Positions 10,096-19,361 of a DNA stretch of 38,881 nt are shown here, in pieces; position 1 is the first letter of the stretch; the number at the start of each line of letters is the position of its first letter. A model generated the notes under the pieces. The model was given only the letters and a program-made list of their open reading frames with translations. It searched no databases and was not told the origin of the DNA. This DNA is from Pseudomonadota bacterium (GTDB lineage Bacteria > Pseudomonadota > Gammaproteobacteria > SURF-13): assembly GCA_027624315.1 (NCBI GenBank), contig JAQBXX010000010.1:1-38881 (forward strand), written 5' to 3'. Position numbers and translations under genes: made by a program.

Positions 10096-10193
10096 CCTTC
10101 TCCCTCCGGGAGAAGGTGGCCCGAAGGGCCGGATGAGGGAATTGTGCGCGGGCAGCCCTCATCCCCATCCCTTCTCCCGGGGTGAGAAGGGGG
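10096..10193. repeat. cluster of palindromic repeats downstream of queC
   Basis: Several hairpins lie together: CCTTCTCCC/GGGAGAAGG at 10096-10116, GGCCC/GGGCC at 10118-10130, GGATGAGGG (10131-10139) pairing with CCCTCATCC (10156-10164), and CCTTCTC/GAGAAGG at 10170-10190. Together they can fold as one branched stem. This looks like a dispersed intergenic repeat. Lack of a T-run argues against a simple terminator. The flanking gap 10017-10228 holds nothing else I can name. Confidence 0.6.
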
Positions 10194-10228
10194 CGAGCCG
10201 AGGCGCTACGCGCACTAAAATTATATCG

Positions 10229-10304
10229 GGGCCGTTAGCTCAGCCGGTAGAGCAGCAGACTTTTAATCTGTTGGTCGTGCGTTCGATCCGCACACGGCCC
10301 ACCA
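10229..10304 (+). tRNA. tRNA-Lys (anticodon UUU)
   Basis: A 76-base cloverleaf: acceptor stem GGGCCGT pairs with ACGGCCC, D-loop TAGCTCAGCCGGTAGAGC, anticodon stem GCAGA/TCTGT with loop CTTTTAA (anticodon TTT at 10262-10264), T-loop GTTCGATCC, and an encoded ACCA end. A tRNA-Lys after queC is also the Pseudomonas arrangement. Confidence 0.97.
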
Positions 10305-10344
10305 TTCTCCTGCACCAGCTTCTGGTCCTTCAACAAGGGAGGTA

Positions 10345-10463
10345 ATGTCCATGCACGGTTTAAAAAGCAGGGCGCAGCAGACCTGGCAGTCGGTTTTATT
10401 CTGGACGACGCTGTGTCAAAAGTGGTGACCGCGCTGATCACCAGGCTCGATAAACCCGCCTAA
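10345..10463 (+). pseudogene. mscL: truncated, frameshifted mscL remnant
   Basis: A GGAGG site precedes ATG 10345, but that frame soon leaves the homology. One base out of frame, the sequence reads FKKQGAADLAVGFILDD, then AVSKVVTALITRLDKPA and a stop at 10461-10463. This matches the first transmembrane segment of the large-conductance mechanosensitive channel MscL (DLAVG, K[IV]V and the final P). The rest of the channel, about 90 residues, is missing. It is therefore a decayed 5' fragment. The identification rests on a short match, so I keep moderate confidence. Confidence 0.6.
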
Positions 10464-10503
10464 TGACTTGAAATGACACCATCATGCCACCACCTTATGT
10501 ATC

Positions 10504-11210
10504 ATGATCTTCCGCCAGCTATTTGAACCCGTCAGCTCGACCTATACCTATCTACTCGGTTGCGAGCGCACACGCCAAGCGTTGCTCATAGACCCGGTCG
10601 CTCTGAGGAGGTGGGTGCCTACCTTCAGCTCCTCAAGGATCTGGAGTTAACACTCGTTTACACCTTGGAGACGCACGTCCACGCTGACCACGTCACTGGC
10701 GCGGCCTTGTTGCGTGAGAAGTTAGGCAGCAAAACCGTGGTGCACCGCGACGCAGGCGCAAGCTGCGCCGACCTCATGGTATCTGATGGTGAGCAGTTGC
10801 TGGTGGGTGACATACACATCGAGGTGCGCCATACGCCCGGCCACACCAATGCCGACGTTGCCTATGTCATCGGCGACCGGGTGTTCACTGGCGACGCGCT
10901 GCTCATCGGCGGTTGCGGCCGCACCGATTTTCAGCAAGGTGACGCGGGCCGTTTGTACGACAGCGTGCACAAAAAACTATTTGCCCTGCCACCCGACACG
11001 CTGGTGTATCCGGCGCACGACTACCACGGCAACACCGTCTCCACCATCAAGCAGGAAATGGCGAAGAACGCGCGCCTCGGTGGTGGTAAAACCCGTGACG
11101 AATTTATTCAGATCATGCGCGACTTGAAACTGCCCTATCCGAAGCAGATAGACCGCGCCCTGCCTGCGAATCAGGCCTGTGGGCGCGAGTTTGAAATTCA
11201 GCAAGGCTGA
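10504..11210 (+). CDS. ETHE1-like persulfide dioxygenase (MBL fold), apparent frameshift
   Basis: This is a metallo-beta-lactamase-fold enzyme of the ETHE1/Blh persulfide dioxygenase type, which oxidises glutathione persulfide to sulfite. Iron ligands are visible: HVHADH, HTPGHT, the Asp of FTGDALL, and PAHDYHG. The N-terminal strand [19 protein letters not shown] starts at ATG 10504 in one frame, while everything from [10 protein letters not shown] onward is in another. One base appears to be missing near 10599-10606, and the first frame stops at 10648-10650. Reconstituted length would be about 235 residues, normal for the family. A shorter product from TTG 10560 would lack the first strand. 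It may be a real mutation or a sequencing error. The neighbours (TauE, two YeeE/YedE) fit sulfide detoxification. Confidence 0.8.
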
Positions 11211-11215
11211 CAACC

Positions 11216-11989
11216 ATGTTCCTGATACTGTTTGCGCTGCTGATCGGCCTTGCGCTCGGCGTGTTCGGCGGTGGCGGTTCGCTGCTCACGGTGGCGCTGT
11301 TCGTCCACGAGGACATTGGCGCGCAAGCAGCAATCAGCACATCGCTGTTCGTGGTTGCGCTCAGTGCGGCGGCAGCGCTCATTCAGCACGCGCGTGCTGG
11401 CCACGTGCGCTGGCGCGTGGGCGCGCTGTTCGCTGGCAGCGGGATGATAGGGGCTTACGTAGGCGGATTCGCGGCGGGGTTCATTCCTGCCACGCTGTTG
11501 CTGTTACTGCTCGCCGCAGTGATGGTGGCGAGCGCCGTCATAATGCTGCGCCCACGCGACGCTGAAAGCGTACGTCCCGCACGGCCGCTCCATCCTGCGC
11601 AACTTCCGGCGCAGGGACTTTTGATAGGCACGCTCACCGGCCTGGTGGGCGCAGGCGGTGGTTTTTTGGTGGTGCCCGCCCTGGTACTGTTGAGCGGCAT
11701 GTCCATGCGCGAGGCGATCGGTACTTCGCTGCTGGTGATTATGCTTAATTCCCTCGCCGGCCTCGCTGGCCATAGTGCGCATCTTCAAATTGATTACGCG
11801 CTCGCCGGAGTGGTCACCGCGTTTGCCATCGCGGGTACGTTTCTCGGTCACACACTTGCAGGGCGCATACCGCTGGAGCGCCTGACAAACGGGTTTGCCT
11901 GGTTTATTCTGGCGATTGCCGCCTGGCTGGTGTACCAGCAACTGCCGTTGTCATGGAAAGCGTGGGTGTCTCATGCAAATGTTGTCTAG
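11216..11989 (+). CDS. TauE/SafE family sulfite/anion exporter
   Basis: A 257-residue integral membrane protein of the TauE/SafE (formerly DUF81) family, implicated in export of sulfite or organosulfonates. It has about eight hydrophobic segments, with the duplicated family motif GVFGGGGSLLTVALF near the start and GLVGAGGGFLVVPAL in the second half. It begins five bases after the dioxygenase gene. Export of sulfite made by the persulfide dioxygenase is the natural inference and is known for BigR-type operons. Confidence 0.88.
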   Translation: MFLILFALLIGLALGVFGGGGSLLTVALFVHEDIGAQAAISTSLFVVALSAAAALIQHARAGHVRWRVGALFAGSGMIGAYVGGFAAGFIPATLLLLLLAAVMVASAVIMLRPRDAESVRPARPLHPAQLPAQGLLIGTLTGLVGAGGGFLVVPALVLLSGMSMREAIGTSLLVIMLNSLAGLAGHSAHLQIDYALAGVVTAFAIAGTFLGHTLAGRIPLERLTNGFAWFILAIAAWLVYQQLPLSWKAWVSHANVV

Positions 11990-12011
11990 CACTGATTACA
12001 GGAGTCTTTAA

Positions 12012-12431
12012 ATGGAGCACTTCACGCCCATCAGCGCCATCCTCGGCGGCCTGCTCATCGGACTTGCCGCAGCCGGGCTGCTGTTATTCAACGGACGCAT
12101 CGCGGGCGTCAGCGGTATTTTGGGCGGGCTGCTCGATCTGCCGCGCGGCGATATATCATGGCGCAGTGCGTTTGTTGCCGGGCTGGTCTCGGGCGGATTA
12201 CTATTGCTGTGGCAGTATCCGCAGGCGTTCGTGCTGCCGCCTGATAACTCATACGTCACTTACGCCGTCGCCGGGCTGCTGGTGGGCTACGGCACCCGCC
12301 TCGGCAGCGGCTGTACCAGCGGTCATGGCGTGTGTGGCATCGGCCGCATGTCGCCACGCTCACTCGCCGCTGTGACATCCTTCATGACCAGCGCCATGCT
12401 CACGGTATTTGTCGTCCGCCACGTGTTATGA
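12012..12431 (+). CDS. YeeE/YedE family half-transporter, PmpA-like
   Basis: A 139-residue membrane protein of the YeeE/YedE (DUF395, sulfur transport) family. Four hydrophobic segments and the family motif [17 protein letters not shown] are visible; the cysteines of that motif are thought to handle sulfur species in YeeE. It is half the size of YeeE and pairs with the next gene, which it overlaps by four bases (ATGA). In bacteria with BigR-type operons such pairs accompany a persulfide dioxygenase. Confidence 0.87.
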   Translation: MEHFTPISAILGGLLIGLAAAGLLLFNGRIAGVSGILGGLLDLPRGDISWRSAFVAGLVSGGLLLLWQYPQAFVLPPDNSYVTYAVAGLLVGYGTRLGSGCTSGHGVCGIGRMSPRSLAAVTSFMTSAMLTVFVVRHVL

Positions 12432-12868
12432 AACAAACGCTCGCTGCATTCTTGTTAGGACTCCTGTTTGCCTTGGGACTAGGCATATCGGGCATGACCC
12501 AGCCACAAAAGGTCATCGCGTTTCTGGATGTGACCGGTGATTGGGATCCCAGCCTGCTGCTGGTGATGGCGAGCGCCACGCTGGTGTATTTGCTGTGCTA
12601 CCGTTTAATCACACTACGCCGCGCGCCGCTGCTGGCGGAAAAATTCTCACTGTCCACCGCCCGGCACATCGACGCGCGACTGATTGCAGGCAGCGTGCTG
12701 TTCGGCGTCGGCTGGGGCTTGAGCGGCTACTGCCCTGGCCCCGCTCTGGTGGCGCTGCCCGGCCTCGCTCCGGCCACGCTTGTATTCGTGGCTTCGATGC
12801 TCGCCGGAATGCTGCTGTTCAAGCTGGGCGAGAAGTGGCACAACGGGCGCGCGGTTACTCCACGGTAA
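12428..12868 (+). CDS. YeeE/YedE family half-transporter, PmpB-like
   Basis: A 146-residue membrane protein that forms the second YeeE/YedE half. It has [18 protein letters not shown] and [18 protein letters not shown], the usual motifs of this half, including one conserved cysteine. It is translationally coupled to the preceding gene. Its 3' end runs 14 bases into the convergent glmS gene, so the two stop codons are encoded within each other's reading frames. Confidence 0.87.
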   Translation: MKQTLAAFLLGLLFALGLGISGMTQPQKVIAFLDVTGDWDPSLLLVMASATLVYLLCYRLITLRRAPLLAEKFSLSTARHIDARLIAGSVLFGVGWGLSGYCPGPALVALPGLAPATLVFVASMLAGMLLFKLGEKWHNGRAVTPR

Positions 12869-14687
12869 CCGACTTGGCGAGATTGCGCGGCTTGTCCACG
12901 TCGGTGCCCTTGAGCACGGCGACGTGATAGGCCAGCAATTGCAAGGGCACGGTGTAGACCAGCGGTGACGTATCATCCTCCGCGTGCGGTACATTCAGCA
13001 CCTGCACACCCTCTGAAGATTTGAAGCCTGCCGCACCGTCGGCGAACACGATCAGCTTACCGCCGCGCGCGCGTACCTCTTGCAGATTCGACTTGAGCTT
13101 TTCCAGCAATTCATTGTTGGGCGCCACGGCAATCACTGGCATCTCGGCGTCCACCAGCGCGAGCGGGCCGTGCTTGAGTTCGCCTGCGGGATACGCCTCG
13201 GCATGGATGTAGGAAATTTCCTTCAGCTTGAGCGCGCCTTCCATCGCCACCGGATAATGCGCGCCGCGCCCCAGGAACAGCGCGTGATGCTTGTCGGCAA
13301 ACTGTTCGGAGAGACGCTTGATGTCATCACTCATCAGCAGCGTTTGCTCAATCTTGGCGGGTAATGACTCAAGCTGTGTAACCAGTTTTCCCTCCAGCTC
13401 CGGCGTCAGCGCATGACGCCGCCCCAGCACAATGGTGAGCAGCATGAGTGCAACGAGTTGTGTGGTGAAGGCCTTGGTGGAGGCGACACCTATTTCAGGT
13501 CCGGCGCGCGTCATGAGCACGATGTCCGCCTCGCGCACGAGCGAGCTTTCCGGCACGTTGCAAATAGCGAGGGAGTAACGAAAACCGAGCCGCCTCGCTT
13601 CGCACAGCGCGGCGAGCGTGTCGGCCGTCTCGCCGGACTGCGAAATCGCCACTACCAGGCAGTCGGCGCTCACCACCGGGCGACGATAGCGGAACTCGCT
13701 GGCCACCTCGACGTTGCAGGGAATGCCCGCAAGCGCCTCAATCGAGTAGCGCGCAATCAGTCCCGCATGGTAACTCGTGCCGCAGGCGATGATGTGCACG
13801 CGCTTGACGGCATTCAGTATTGTGGCGGCGTTGGGGCCGAGGCTTTCTTCCAGCACGCGGCCTGCATTGAGGCGTCCTTCCAGCGTATCGCTCACCGCGC
13901 GCGGCTGCTCGAAGATTTCCTTCAGCATGTAATGGCGGTATTCGCCGCGTTCCACCGCATCGGCACTGAGCGTGCTCACATGCACCTTGCGCGTGACCTC
14001 CGCACCCGCCGCATTGATGATGTGCACGCTGTCCTTGGTGATGTCGGCAACGTCGCCGTCTTCGAGAAAGATAAATCGCCGCGTCACGGGCAGCAGCGCC
14101 GCGACATCGGAGGCGATGAAGTTCTCGCCCTCGCCGAGGCCGATCACCAGCGGGCTGCCGCGCCGCGCAGCGACGAGGTGCGCGGGATCGGCGGTCCCGA
14201 TAACGCCCAGCGCATAGGCGCCGTGCAACTCCGCAACCGTCGCACGCAGCGCGTCGAACAGTGATGTCCCGGGTTGCAGGTGATGGTGTATCTGATGCAC
14301 CACGACCTCGGTGTCCGTCTGCGAGGTAAACTCGTAGCCCGCCTTCACCTGTTCGGCGCGCAGCTCTTCGTGGTTTTCGATAATGCCGTTGTGCACCACG
14401 GCGACGCTGCCGCGGCAGATGTGCGGATGCGCATTGGCCTCGCTCGGCACCCCGTGCGTCGCCCAGCGTGTGTGCGCAATGCCGGTGTGGCCTTGCAGCG
14501 ACTTGGCCGCGAGCTGCAACTCAAGCTCCACCACCTTGCCCACCGCGCGCGCGCGCGTGAGCGTGTTGTGCGCATCTAGCACCACCGCGCCGGCAGAGTC
14601 ATAGCCGCGATACTCCAGACGCTTGAGGCCCTCGACCAGCGCGGGCATCACGTCACGTTGTGCTACGGCTCCGATGATTCCGCACAT
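12855..14687 (-). CDS. glmS: glutamine-fructose-6-phosphate aminotransferase GlmS
   Basis: GlmS makes glucosamine-6-phosphate, the first committed step to UDP-GlcNAc. The 610-residue protein starts MCGIIGA, with Cys2 as the glutaminase nucleophile, followed by [10 protein letters not shown] and the class-II amidotransferase domain (to about 240). Two SIS sugar-isomerase domains follow, with [22 protein letters not shown] and the C-terminal LAKSVTVE. It is downstream of glmU in the same direction. No glmS ribozyme is seen in the 64-base leader. Confidence 0.97.
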   Translation of the reverse strand: MCGIIGAVAQRDVMPALVEGLKRLEYRGYDSAGAVVLDAHNTLTRARAVGKVVELELQLAAKSLQGHTGIAHTRWATHGVPSEANAHPHICRGSVAVVHNGIIENHEELRAEQVKAGYEFTSQTDTEVVVHQIHHHLQPGTSLFDALRATVAELHGAYALGVIGTADPAHLVAARRGSPLVIGLGEGENFIASDVAALLPVTRRFIFLEDGDVADITKDSVHIINAAGAEVTRKVHVSTLSADAVERGEYRHYMLKEIFEQPRAVSDTLEGRLNAGRVLEESLGPNAATILNAVKRVHIIACGTSYHAGLIARYSIEALAGIPCNVEVASEFRYRRPVVSADCLVVAISQSGETADTLAALCEARRLGFRYSLAICNVPESSLVREADIVLMTRAGPEIGVASTKAFTTQLVALMLLTIVLGRRHALTPELEGKLVTQLESLPAKIEQTLLMSDDIKRLSEQFADKHHALFLGRGAHYPVAMEGALKLKEISYIHAEAYPAGELKHGPLALVDAEMPVIAVAPNNELLEKLKSNLQEVRARGGKLIVFADGAAGFKSSEGVQVLNVPHAEDDTSPLVYTVPLQLLAYHVAVLKGTDVDKPRNLAKSVTVE

Positions 14688-14704
14688 ATCAACTCCGCTC
14701 TGCG

Positions 14705-14786
14705 GAAGAGAAAAGAGGCAAGAGCAAAGAGAAAAGAATCATGATAAGACGCTAGCTTTGCTCTTTGCTCTTTACTCTTTTCTCTG
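14705..14786. repeat. hairpin of 7-nt tandem repeats, glmU/glmS gap
   Basis: The left arm (about 14708-14737) is built of units like AGAGAAA, AGAGGCA and AGAGCAA. The right arm (about 14756-14786) is the complement, units TTTGCTC and TTTACTC. About 27 of 30 positions pair. The right arm lies inside the 3' end of glmU. It is one of four such structures in this operon, each in a separate spacer. Confidence 0.75.
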
Positions 14787-16143
14787 TTTTAACAGGACGC
14801 TTCCAGCCCGGCACGGTGCTTTGTTTTACCCGGCTTACCGCCAGCACTTTCGGCGGCACGTCTTGGGTGATGGTGGAGCCCGCACCCACCGTGGCGCCCG
14901 CGCCGACAGTGACGGGCGCCACCAGTTGCGTATCCGAGCCGATGAAGACACCGTCTTCGATGATGGTCTGATGCTTGTTCGCGCCGTCGTAGTTGCAGGT
15001 GATGGTGCCGGCGCCGATGTTCACGTCGCGCCCGACGGTGGCATCGCCGACGTAGCTCAGATGATTGATCTTGGAGCCCGCGCCAATCTCGGATTTTTTG
15101 ATCTCGACGAAATTGCCGATGTGCACGCCGGCGGCAAGTTTTGTTTCGGGGCGGATGCGCGCAAACGGCCCAATGCGGCAGCCGGATTCGATGACCGCGT
15201 CATCAATCGCGCAATGGGAAAGTATTTCGACATCATCGCCGATCTTCGCGTTGCGGATCACGACGTGCGGCCCGATGCGGACACGATCACCGAGCGTGAC
15301 TATGCCTTCCATGATGACGTTCACATCTATCGTGACATCCTGGCCGGCGCTGAGCTCGCCGCGCAGATCAAACCGCAGCGGATCAAGCAGCGTGATCCCT
15401 TGCTCCATCAGGCGCTCCGCCTGCCTGTGCTGATAGTAGCGCTCAAGTTCGGCAAGCTGTCCCTTGTTGTTCACGCCCATCACCTCGGCCACCTTGTCCG
15501 GCTCCACGGTGTTGATCACCCTGCCGTCCTGCACCGCAAGCGCAATCACATCGGTGAGATAAAACTCTTTTTGCGCGTTGTTGTTTTCGAGCTTGGCGAG
15601 CCACCCGCGCATCTGCTCGGCAGGCGCCGCGATCATGCCGGTGTTGATTTCGTTGATCGTGCGCTCGTCCGCTGTCGCATCTTTTTCCTCCACGATGCGC
15701 GTCACCTTGCGGCCTTTATCACGCACGATGCGTCCATAGCCGCGCGGATCGTGCTGATAGACCGTGAGCAGGCCGAGGCCCTCGCTGCTCGCGGCCGCGA
15801 GCAACCGGCGCAGTGTCGCCGCGCCGATGAGCGGCACATCGCCGTACAGCACCAGCACCGTGTCAGCGTCCGCCACAAACGGCATCGCCTGTGCCACCGC
15901 ATGGCCGGTGCCGAGCTGCTCGGCCTGTTCGACCCAGCACGCGTCGAGATGCGCCAGCGCACGCGGCACGGCATCGCCGCCATAGCCGTAGACGACATGA
16001 ACCGCCTTGGCGTCAAGCTCATGCGCGGTGTGGATGACGTGCTCCAGCAGCGGCCGGCCCGCGAGCGGGTGCAGCACCTTGGGCAGCGCGGAGCGCATGC
16101 GCGTGCCTTGTCCGGCGGCGAGGATGATTACGGAGAGGCCCAT
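14752..16143 (-). CDS. glmU: bifunctional UDP-GlcNAc pyrophosphorylase / GlcN-1-P acetyltransferase GlmU
   Basis: GlmU acetylates glucosamine-1-phosphate and uridylates the product to UDP-GlcNAc. The 463-residue protein starts [18 protein letters not shown], so ATG 16143 is preferred to an upstream in-frame start at 16254. The N-terminal nucleotidyltransferase (to about 230) has [17 protein letters not shown] and VLYGDVPLI. The left-handed beta-helix acetyltransferase has [20 protein letters not shown] and YDGANKHQT. The last dozen residues ([11 protein letters not shown]) are encoded by the arm of a tandem-repeat hairpin and do not look like the family end, suggesting that the repeat replaced the original stop. 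Confidence 0.96.
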   Translation of the reverse strand: MGLSVIILAAGQGTRMRSALPKVLHPLAGRPLLEHVIHTAHELDAKAVHVVYGYGGDAVPRALAHLDACWVEQAEQLGTGHAVAQAMPFVADADTVLVLYGDVPLIGAATLRRLLAAASSEGLGLLTVYQHDPRGYGRIVRDKGRKVTRIVEEKDATADERTINEINTGMIAAPAEQMRGWLAKLENNNAQKEFYLTDVIALAVQDGRVINTVEPDKVAEVMGVNNKGQLAELERYYQHRQAERLMEQGITLLDPLRFDLRGELSAGQDVTIDVNVIMEGIVTLGDRVRIGPHVVIRNAKIGDDVEILSHCAIDDAVIESGCRIGPFARIRPETKLAAGVHIGNFVEIKKSEIGAGSKINHLSYVGDATVGRDVNIGAGTITCNYDGANKHQTIIEDGVFIGSDTQLVAPVTVGAGATVGAGSTITQDVPPKVLAVSRVKQSTVPGWKRPVKTEKRVKSKEQS

Positions 16144-16211
16144 AGGCCCAAGATACAGGAAAAGTGAGCGGTTAATAAGAAGGTCATTAGCAAGATGACA
16201 TCTCCGTCTAC

Positions 16212-16241
16212 GTCCCCGCCCCCTGTTTAGGGGGCGGGGAC
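16212..16241. repeat. perfect GC-rich inverted repeat, atpC/glmU gap
   Basis: Thirteen-base perfect arms GTCCCCGCCCCCT and complement enclose loop GTTT, followed by CAGGGTGGGTG. The same tail follows a longer inverted repeat at 32676-32719, so the two seem to belong to one dispersed repeat family. No T-run follows on either strand, so a standard terminator is not supported. Confidence 0.7.
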
Positions 16242-16263
16242 AGGGTGGGTGCAATCATTGTGC

Positions 16264-16289
16264 GTCGGATCCGCTGCGCTTGATCCGAC
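16264..16289. repeat. inverted repeat GTCGGATC/GATCCGAC near atpC end
   Basis: Eight-base arms (16264-16271, 16282-16289) with loop CGCTGCGCTT, followed by CTAC. It lies 13 bases from the atpC stop. It resembles short REP-like palindromes common in gammaproteobacteria. The gap 16144-16301 contains only this and the inverted repeat at 16212. Confidence 0.55.
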
Positions 16290-16301
16290 CTACACGTTGT
16301 A

Positions 16302-16724
16302 TCAGCGACCCTTTTTGCGCAGACGCTGGATGGTCTGCAACTGCGCCACGGCCTCGGCCAGTTCGGCCTGCGCCTTGGCGTAGTCGAAGTCGGACTTGCG
16401 GTCGCGCATCGCCTGCTCGGCGTGCTGCTTGGCCTCCAGTGCGGCGGCCTCGTCCACATCGTGCGCGCGCAACGCGGTATCGGACAGAATGGTGACGACG
16501 TGCGGCTGGATTTCCAGTATGCCGCCGGAGACGTAAAACACCTGCTCGTCGCCATCTGGAATTTTCACGCGCACCTCGCCCGGCCGGAGGGTGGTGAGCA
16601 GCGGCGTATGGCGCGGCAGAATGCCGACCTCGCCCTGCGAAGCGGGGGCGAACACCATCTCCGCCAGACCGGAAAAGATTTCCGCTTCAGCGCTCACGAT
16701 ATCGAGATGCAGAGTCATAGCCAT
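16302..16724 (-). CDS. atpC: F-type ATP synthase epsilon subunit
   Basis: Epsilon is part of the central stalk of F1 and can inhibit ATP hydrolysis. The 140-residue protein starts [13 protein letters not shown], has [21 protein letters not shown] in the N-terminal beta-sandwich, and ends in two helices ([15 protein letters not shown] onward). ATG 16724 fits the family; extending the frame upstream to 16763 would translate the repeat. It is the last atp gene, followed by glmU. Confidence 0.95.
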   Translation of the reverse strand: MAMTLHLDIVSAEAEIFSGLAEMVFAPASQGEVGILPRHTPLLTTLRPGEVRVKIPDGDEQVFYVSGGILEIQPHVVTILSDTALRAHDVDEAAALEAKQHAEQAMRDRKSDFDYAKAQAELAEAVAQLQTIQRLRKKGR

Positions 16725-16739
16725 AACTATAAACAACCT

Positions 16740-16877
16740 AACGCAAAGACGCCAAGACGCCAAGATATTCGTTTAGTCAAAATGTATCTAGCCATAATTT
16801 ATATTTGAGCGTACCCAATTTGTGCCGCTATTTGATTACTCTAATTTTAGAGCTTTGCGTCTTGGCGTCTTTGCGTT
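16740..16877. repeat. hairpin of 8-nt tandem repeats, atpD/atpC gap
   Basis: Arms at 16740-16764 and 16853-16877 pair at 24 of 25 bases. Each is made of three units of the type ACGCAAAG or ACGCCAAG. The loop of about 88 bases is AT-richer than its surroundings and has no gene I can support. The structure fills most of the spacer between atpD (ends 16889) and atpC (starts 16724). Confidence 0.8.
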
Positions 16878-16888
16878 TAGTCTTTCCT

Positions 16889-18286
<1,398 letters not shown>

Positions 18287-18307
18287 TCAAATTAAAATTA
18301 GTTAACG

Positions 18308-18379
18308 AGTGGCGAGTGGCGAGTTGCTAGTGGCGAGGAAATACATTTCCTAGTTACTCGCCACTCGCTACTCGCTACT
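18308..18379. repeat. hairpin of 7-nt tandem repeats, atpG/atpD gap
   Basis: Arms 18308-18342 and 18345-18379 pair at about 28 of 35 bases with a two-base loop. Both arms are tandem heptamers of the type GAGTGGC or GAGTAGC. It occupies most of the atpG/atpD spacer (18269-18389). Confidence 0.8.
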
Positions 18380-18389
18380 GTATTTAAAC

Positions 18390-19250
18390 TTAAACCGCCG
18401 CCGCGCCGGCCACGATTTCCGACAGCTCCTGCGTGATGCCTGCCTGGCGCGCCTTGTTGTAGACCATCTGCAGATCGCCAATCAATTCGCCCGCATTATC
18501 CGAGGCGCTCTTCATCGCCACCATGCGCGCCGCCTGTTCGGAGGCGATATTCTCCAGCACGCCCTGATACACCAGCGACTCGACATAGCGCGTGAGCAAA
18601 TGGGTCAGCACCTCTTTGGCCTCGGGCTCGTAGAGGTAGTCCCAATGATGATGCAGCGTTGCATCCATATCGGGCACGACGGGCAGCATCTGCTGCAGCG
18701 CCGGCTTCTGCACCATGGTGTTGACGAAATCGTTATAGACCAGATAGAGGCGGTCGATGTGCGCGTTGTTGTAGGCATCCAGCATCACCTTCACCGCACC
18801 GATCAGGTCGGTGAGGCTGGGCGCATCACCCAAGTGTGATTTCTCCGCCACGATGTTGCCGCCGAAGCGCTTGAAGAACCCCCCCGCCTTGGTGCCGACG
18901 GTGCACACATCCACCTGCACGCCCTGCGTGCTCCAGTCGCGCATCGCGACTAGCGCGGTGCGGAACAGGTTGCTGTTCAGGCCGCCGCACAGCCCGCGGT
19001 CGGAGGACACGATAATAAAGCCGACGCGCTTTACTGCGCGCTCCTGCAAGTAAGGATGCTTGTACTCCGGGTGCGCGTGCGCCAGATGGCCGATCACGTT
19101 ACGCATCTTGGCGGCATAGGGGCGCGCGGCGCGCACGCGCTCCTGCGCCTTGCGCATTTTCGAGGCCGCAACCATCTCCATCGCACGCGTGATCTTCTGC
19201 GTGTTCTTGATGCTCTTGATCTTGGTGCGTATTTCTTTTTTGCTGCCCAT
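18390..19250 (-). CDS. atpG: F-type ATP synthase gamma subunit
   Basis: Gamma is the rotating central shaft of F1. The 286-residue protein starts [20 protein letters not shown], has [15 protein letters not shown] in the Rossmann-like middle part, and the conserved C-terminal helix [20 protein letters not shown]. Normal length. It lies between atpA and atpD on the minus strand. Confidence 0.97.
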   Translation of the reverse strand: MGSKKEIRTKIKSIKNTQKITRAMEMVAASKMRKAQERVRAARPYAAKMRNVIGHLAHAHPEYKHPYLQERAVKRVGFIIVSSDRGLCGGLNSNLFRTALVAMRDWSTQGVQVDVCTVGTKAGGFFKRFGGNIVAEKSHLGDAPSLTDLIGAVKVMLDAYNNAHIDRLYLVYNDFVNTMVQKPALQQMLPVVPDMDATLHHHWDYLYEPEAKEVLTHLLTRYVESLVYQGVLENIASEQAARMVAMKSASDNAGELIGDLQMVYNKARQAGITQELSEIVAGAAAV

Positions 19251-19277
19251 CTGGTTACCTTGGCTGCTCTAACGACT

Positions 19278-19354
19278 CAACGTTAAGGCGCAAAGGCGCA
19301 AAGACGCAAAGAAAAAATAATTTTAGTTCTTTGCGTCTTTGCGCCTTAGCGTTG
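19278..19354. repeat. hairpin of 8-nt tandem repeats, atpA/atpG gap
   Basis: The left arm (19278-19313) contains three octamer units of the type GCGCAAAG or ACGCAAAG; the right arm (19327-19354) is complementary but has two. The outer CAACG and TAAGGCGCAAAG parts and the inner ACGCAAAGAA match. The unit sequence is close to the one in the atpD/atpC gap. Confidence 0.78.
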
Positions 19355-19361
19355 GATGTTA

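Noticed and set aside
10235-10441. Minus-strand open frame over tRNA-Lys
   Set aside because: It lies antisense to a clear tRNA and to the mscL remnant; such peptides are common artefacts of tRNA loci.
10599-10611. Programmed frameshift in the persulfide dioxygenase gene
   Set aside because: No slippery heptamer or downstream stimulatory structure is evident; a point deletion or sequencing error is the simpler explanation.
14688-14751. glmS ribozyme or leader riboswitch
   Set aside because: The leader is short and occupied by the tandem-repeat arm; none of the conserved ribozyme core is visible, and gammaproteobacteria normally control glmS by small RNAs.
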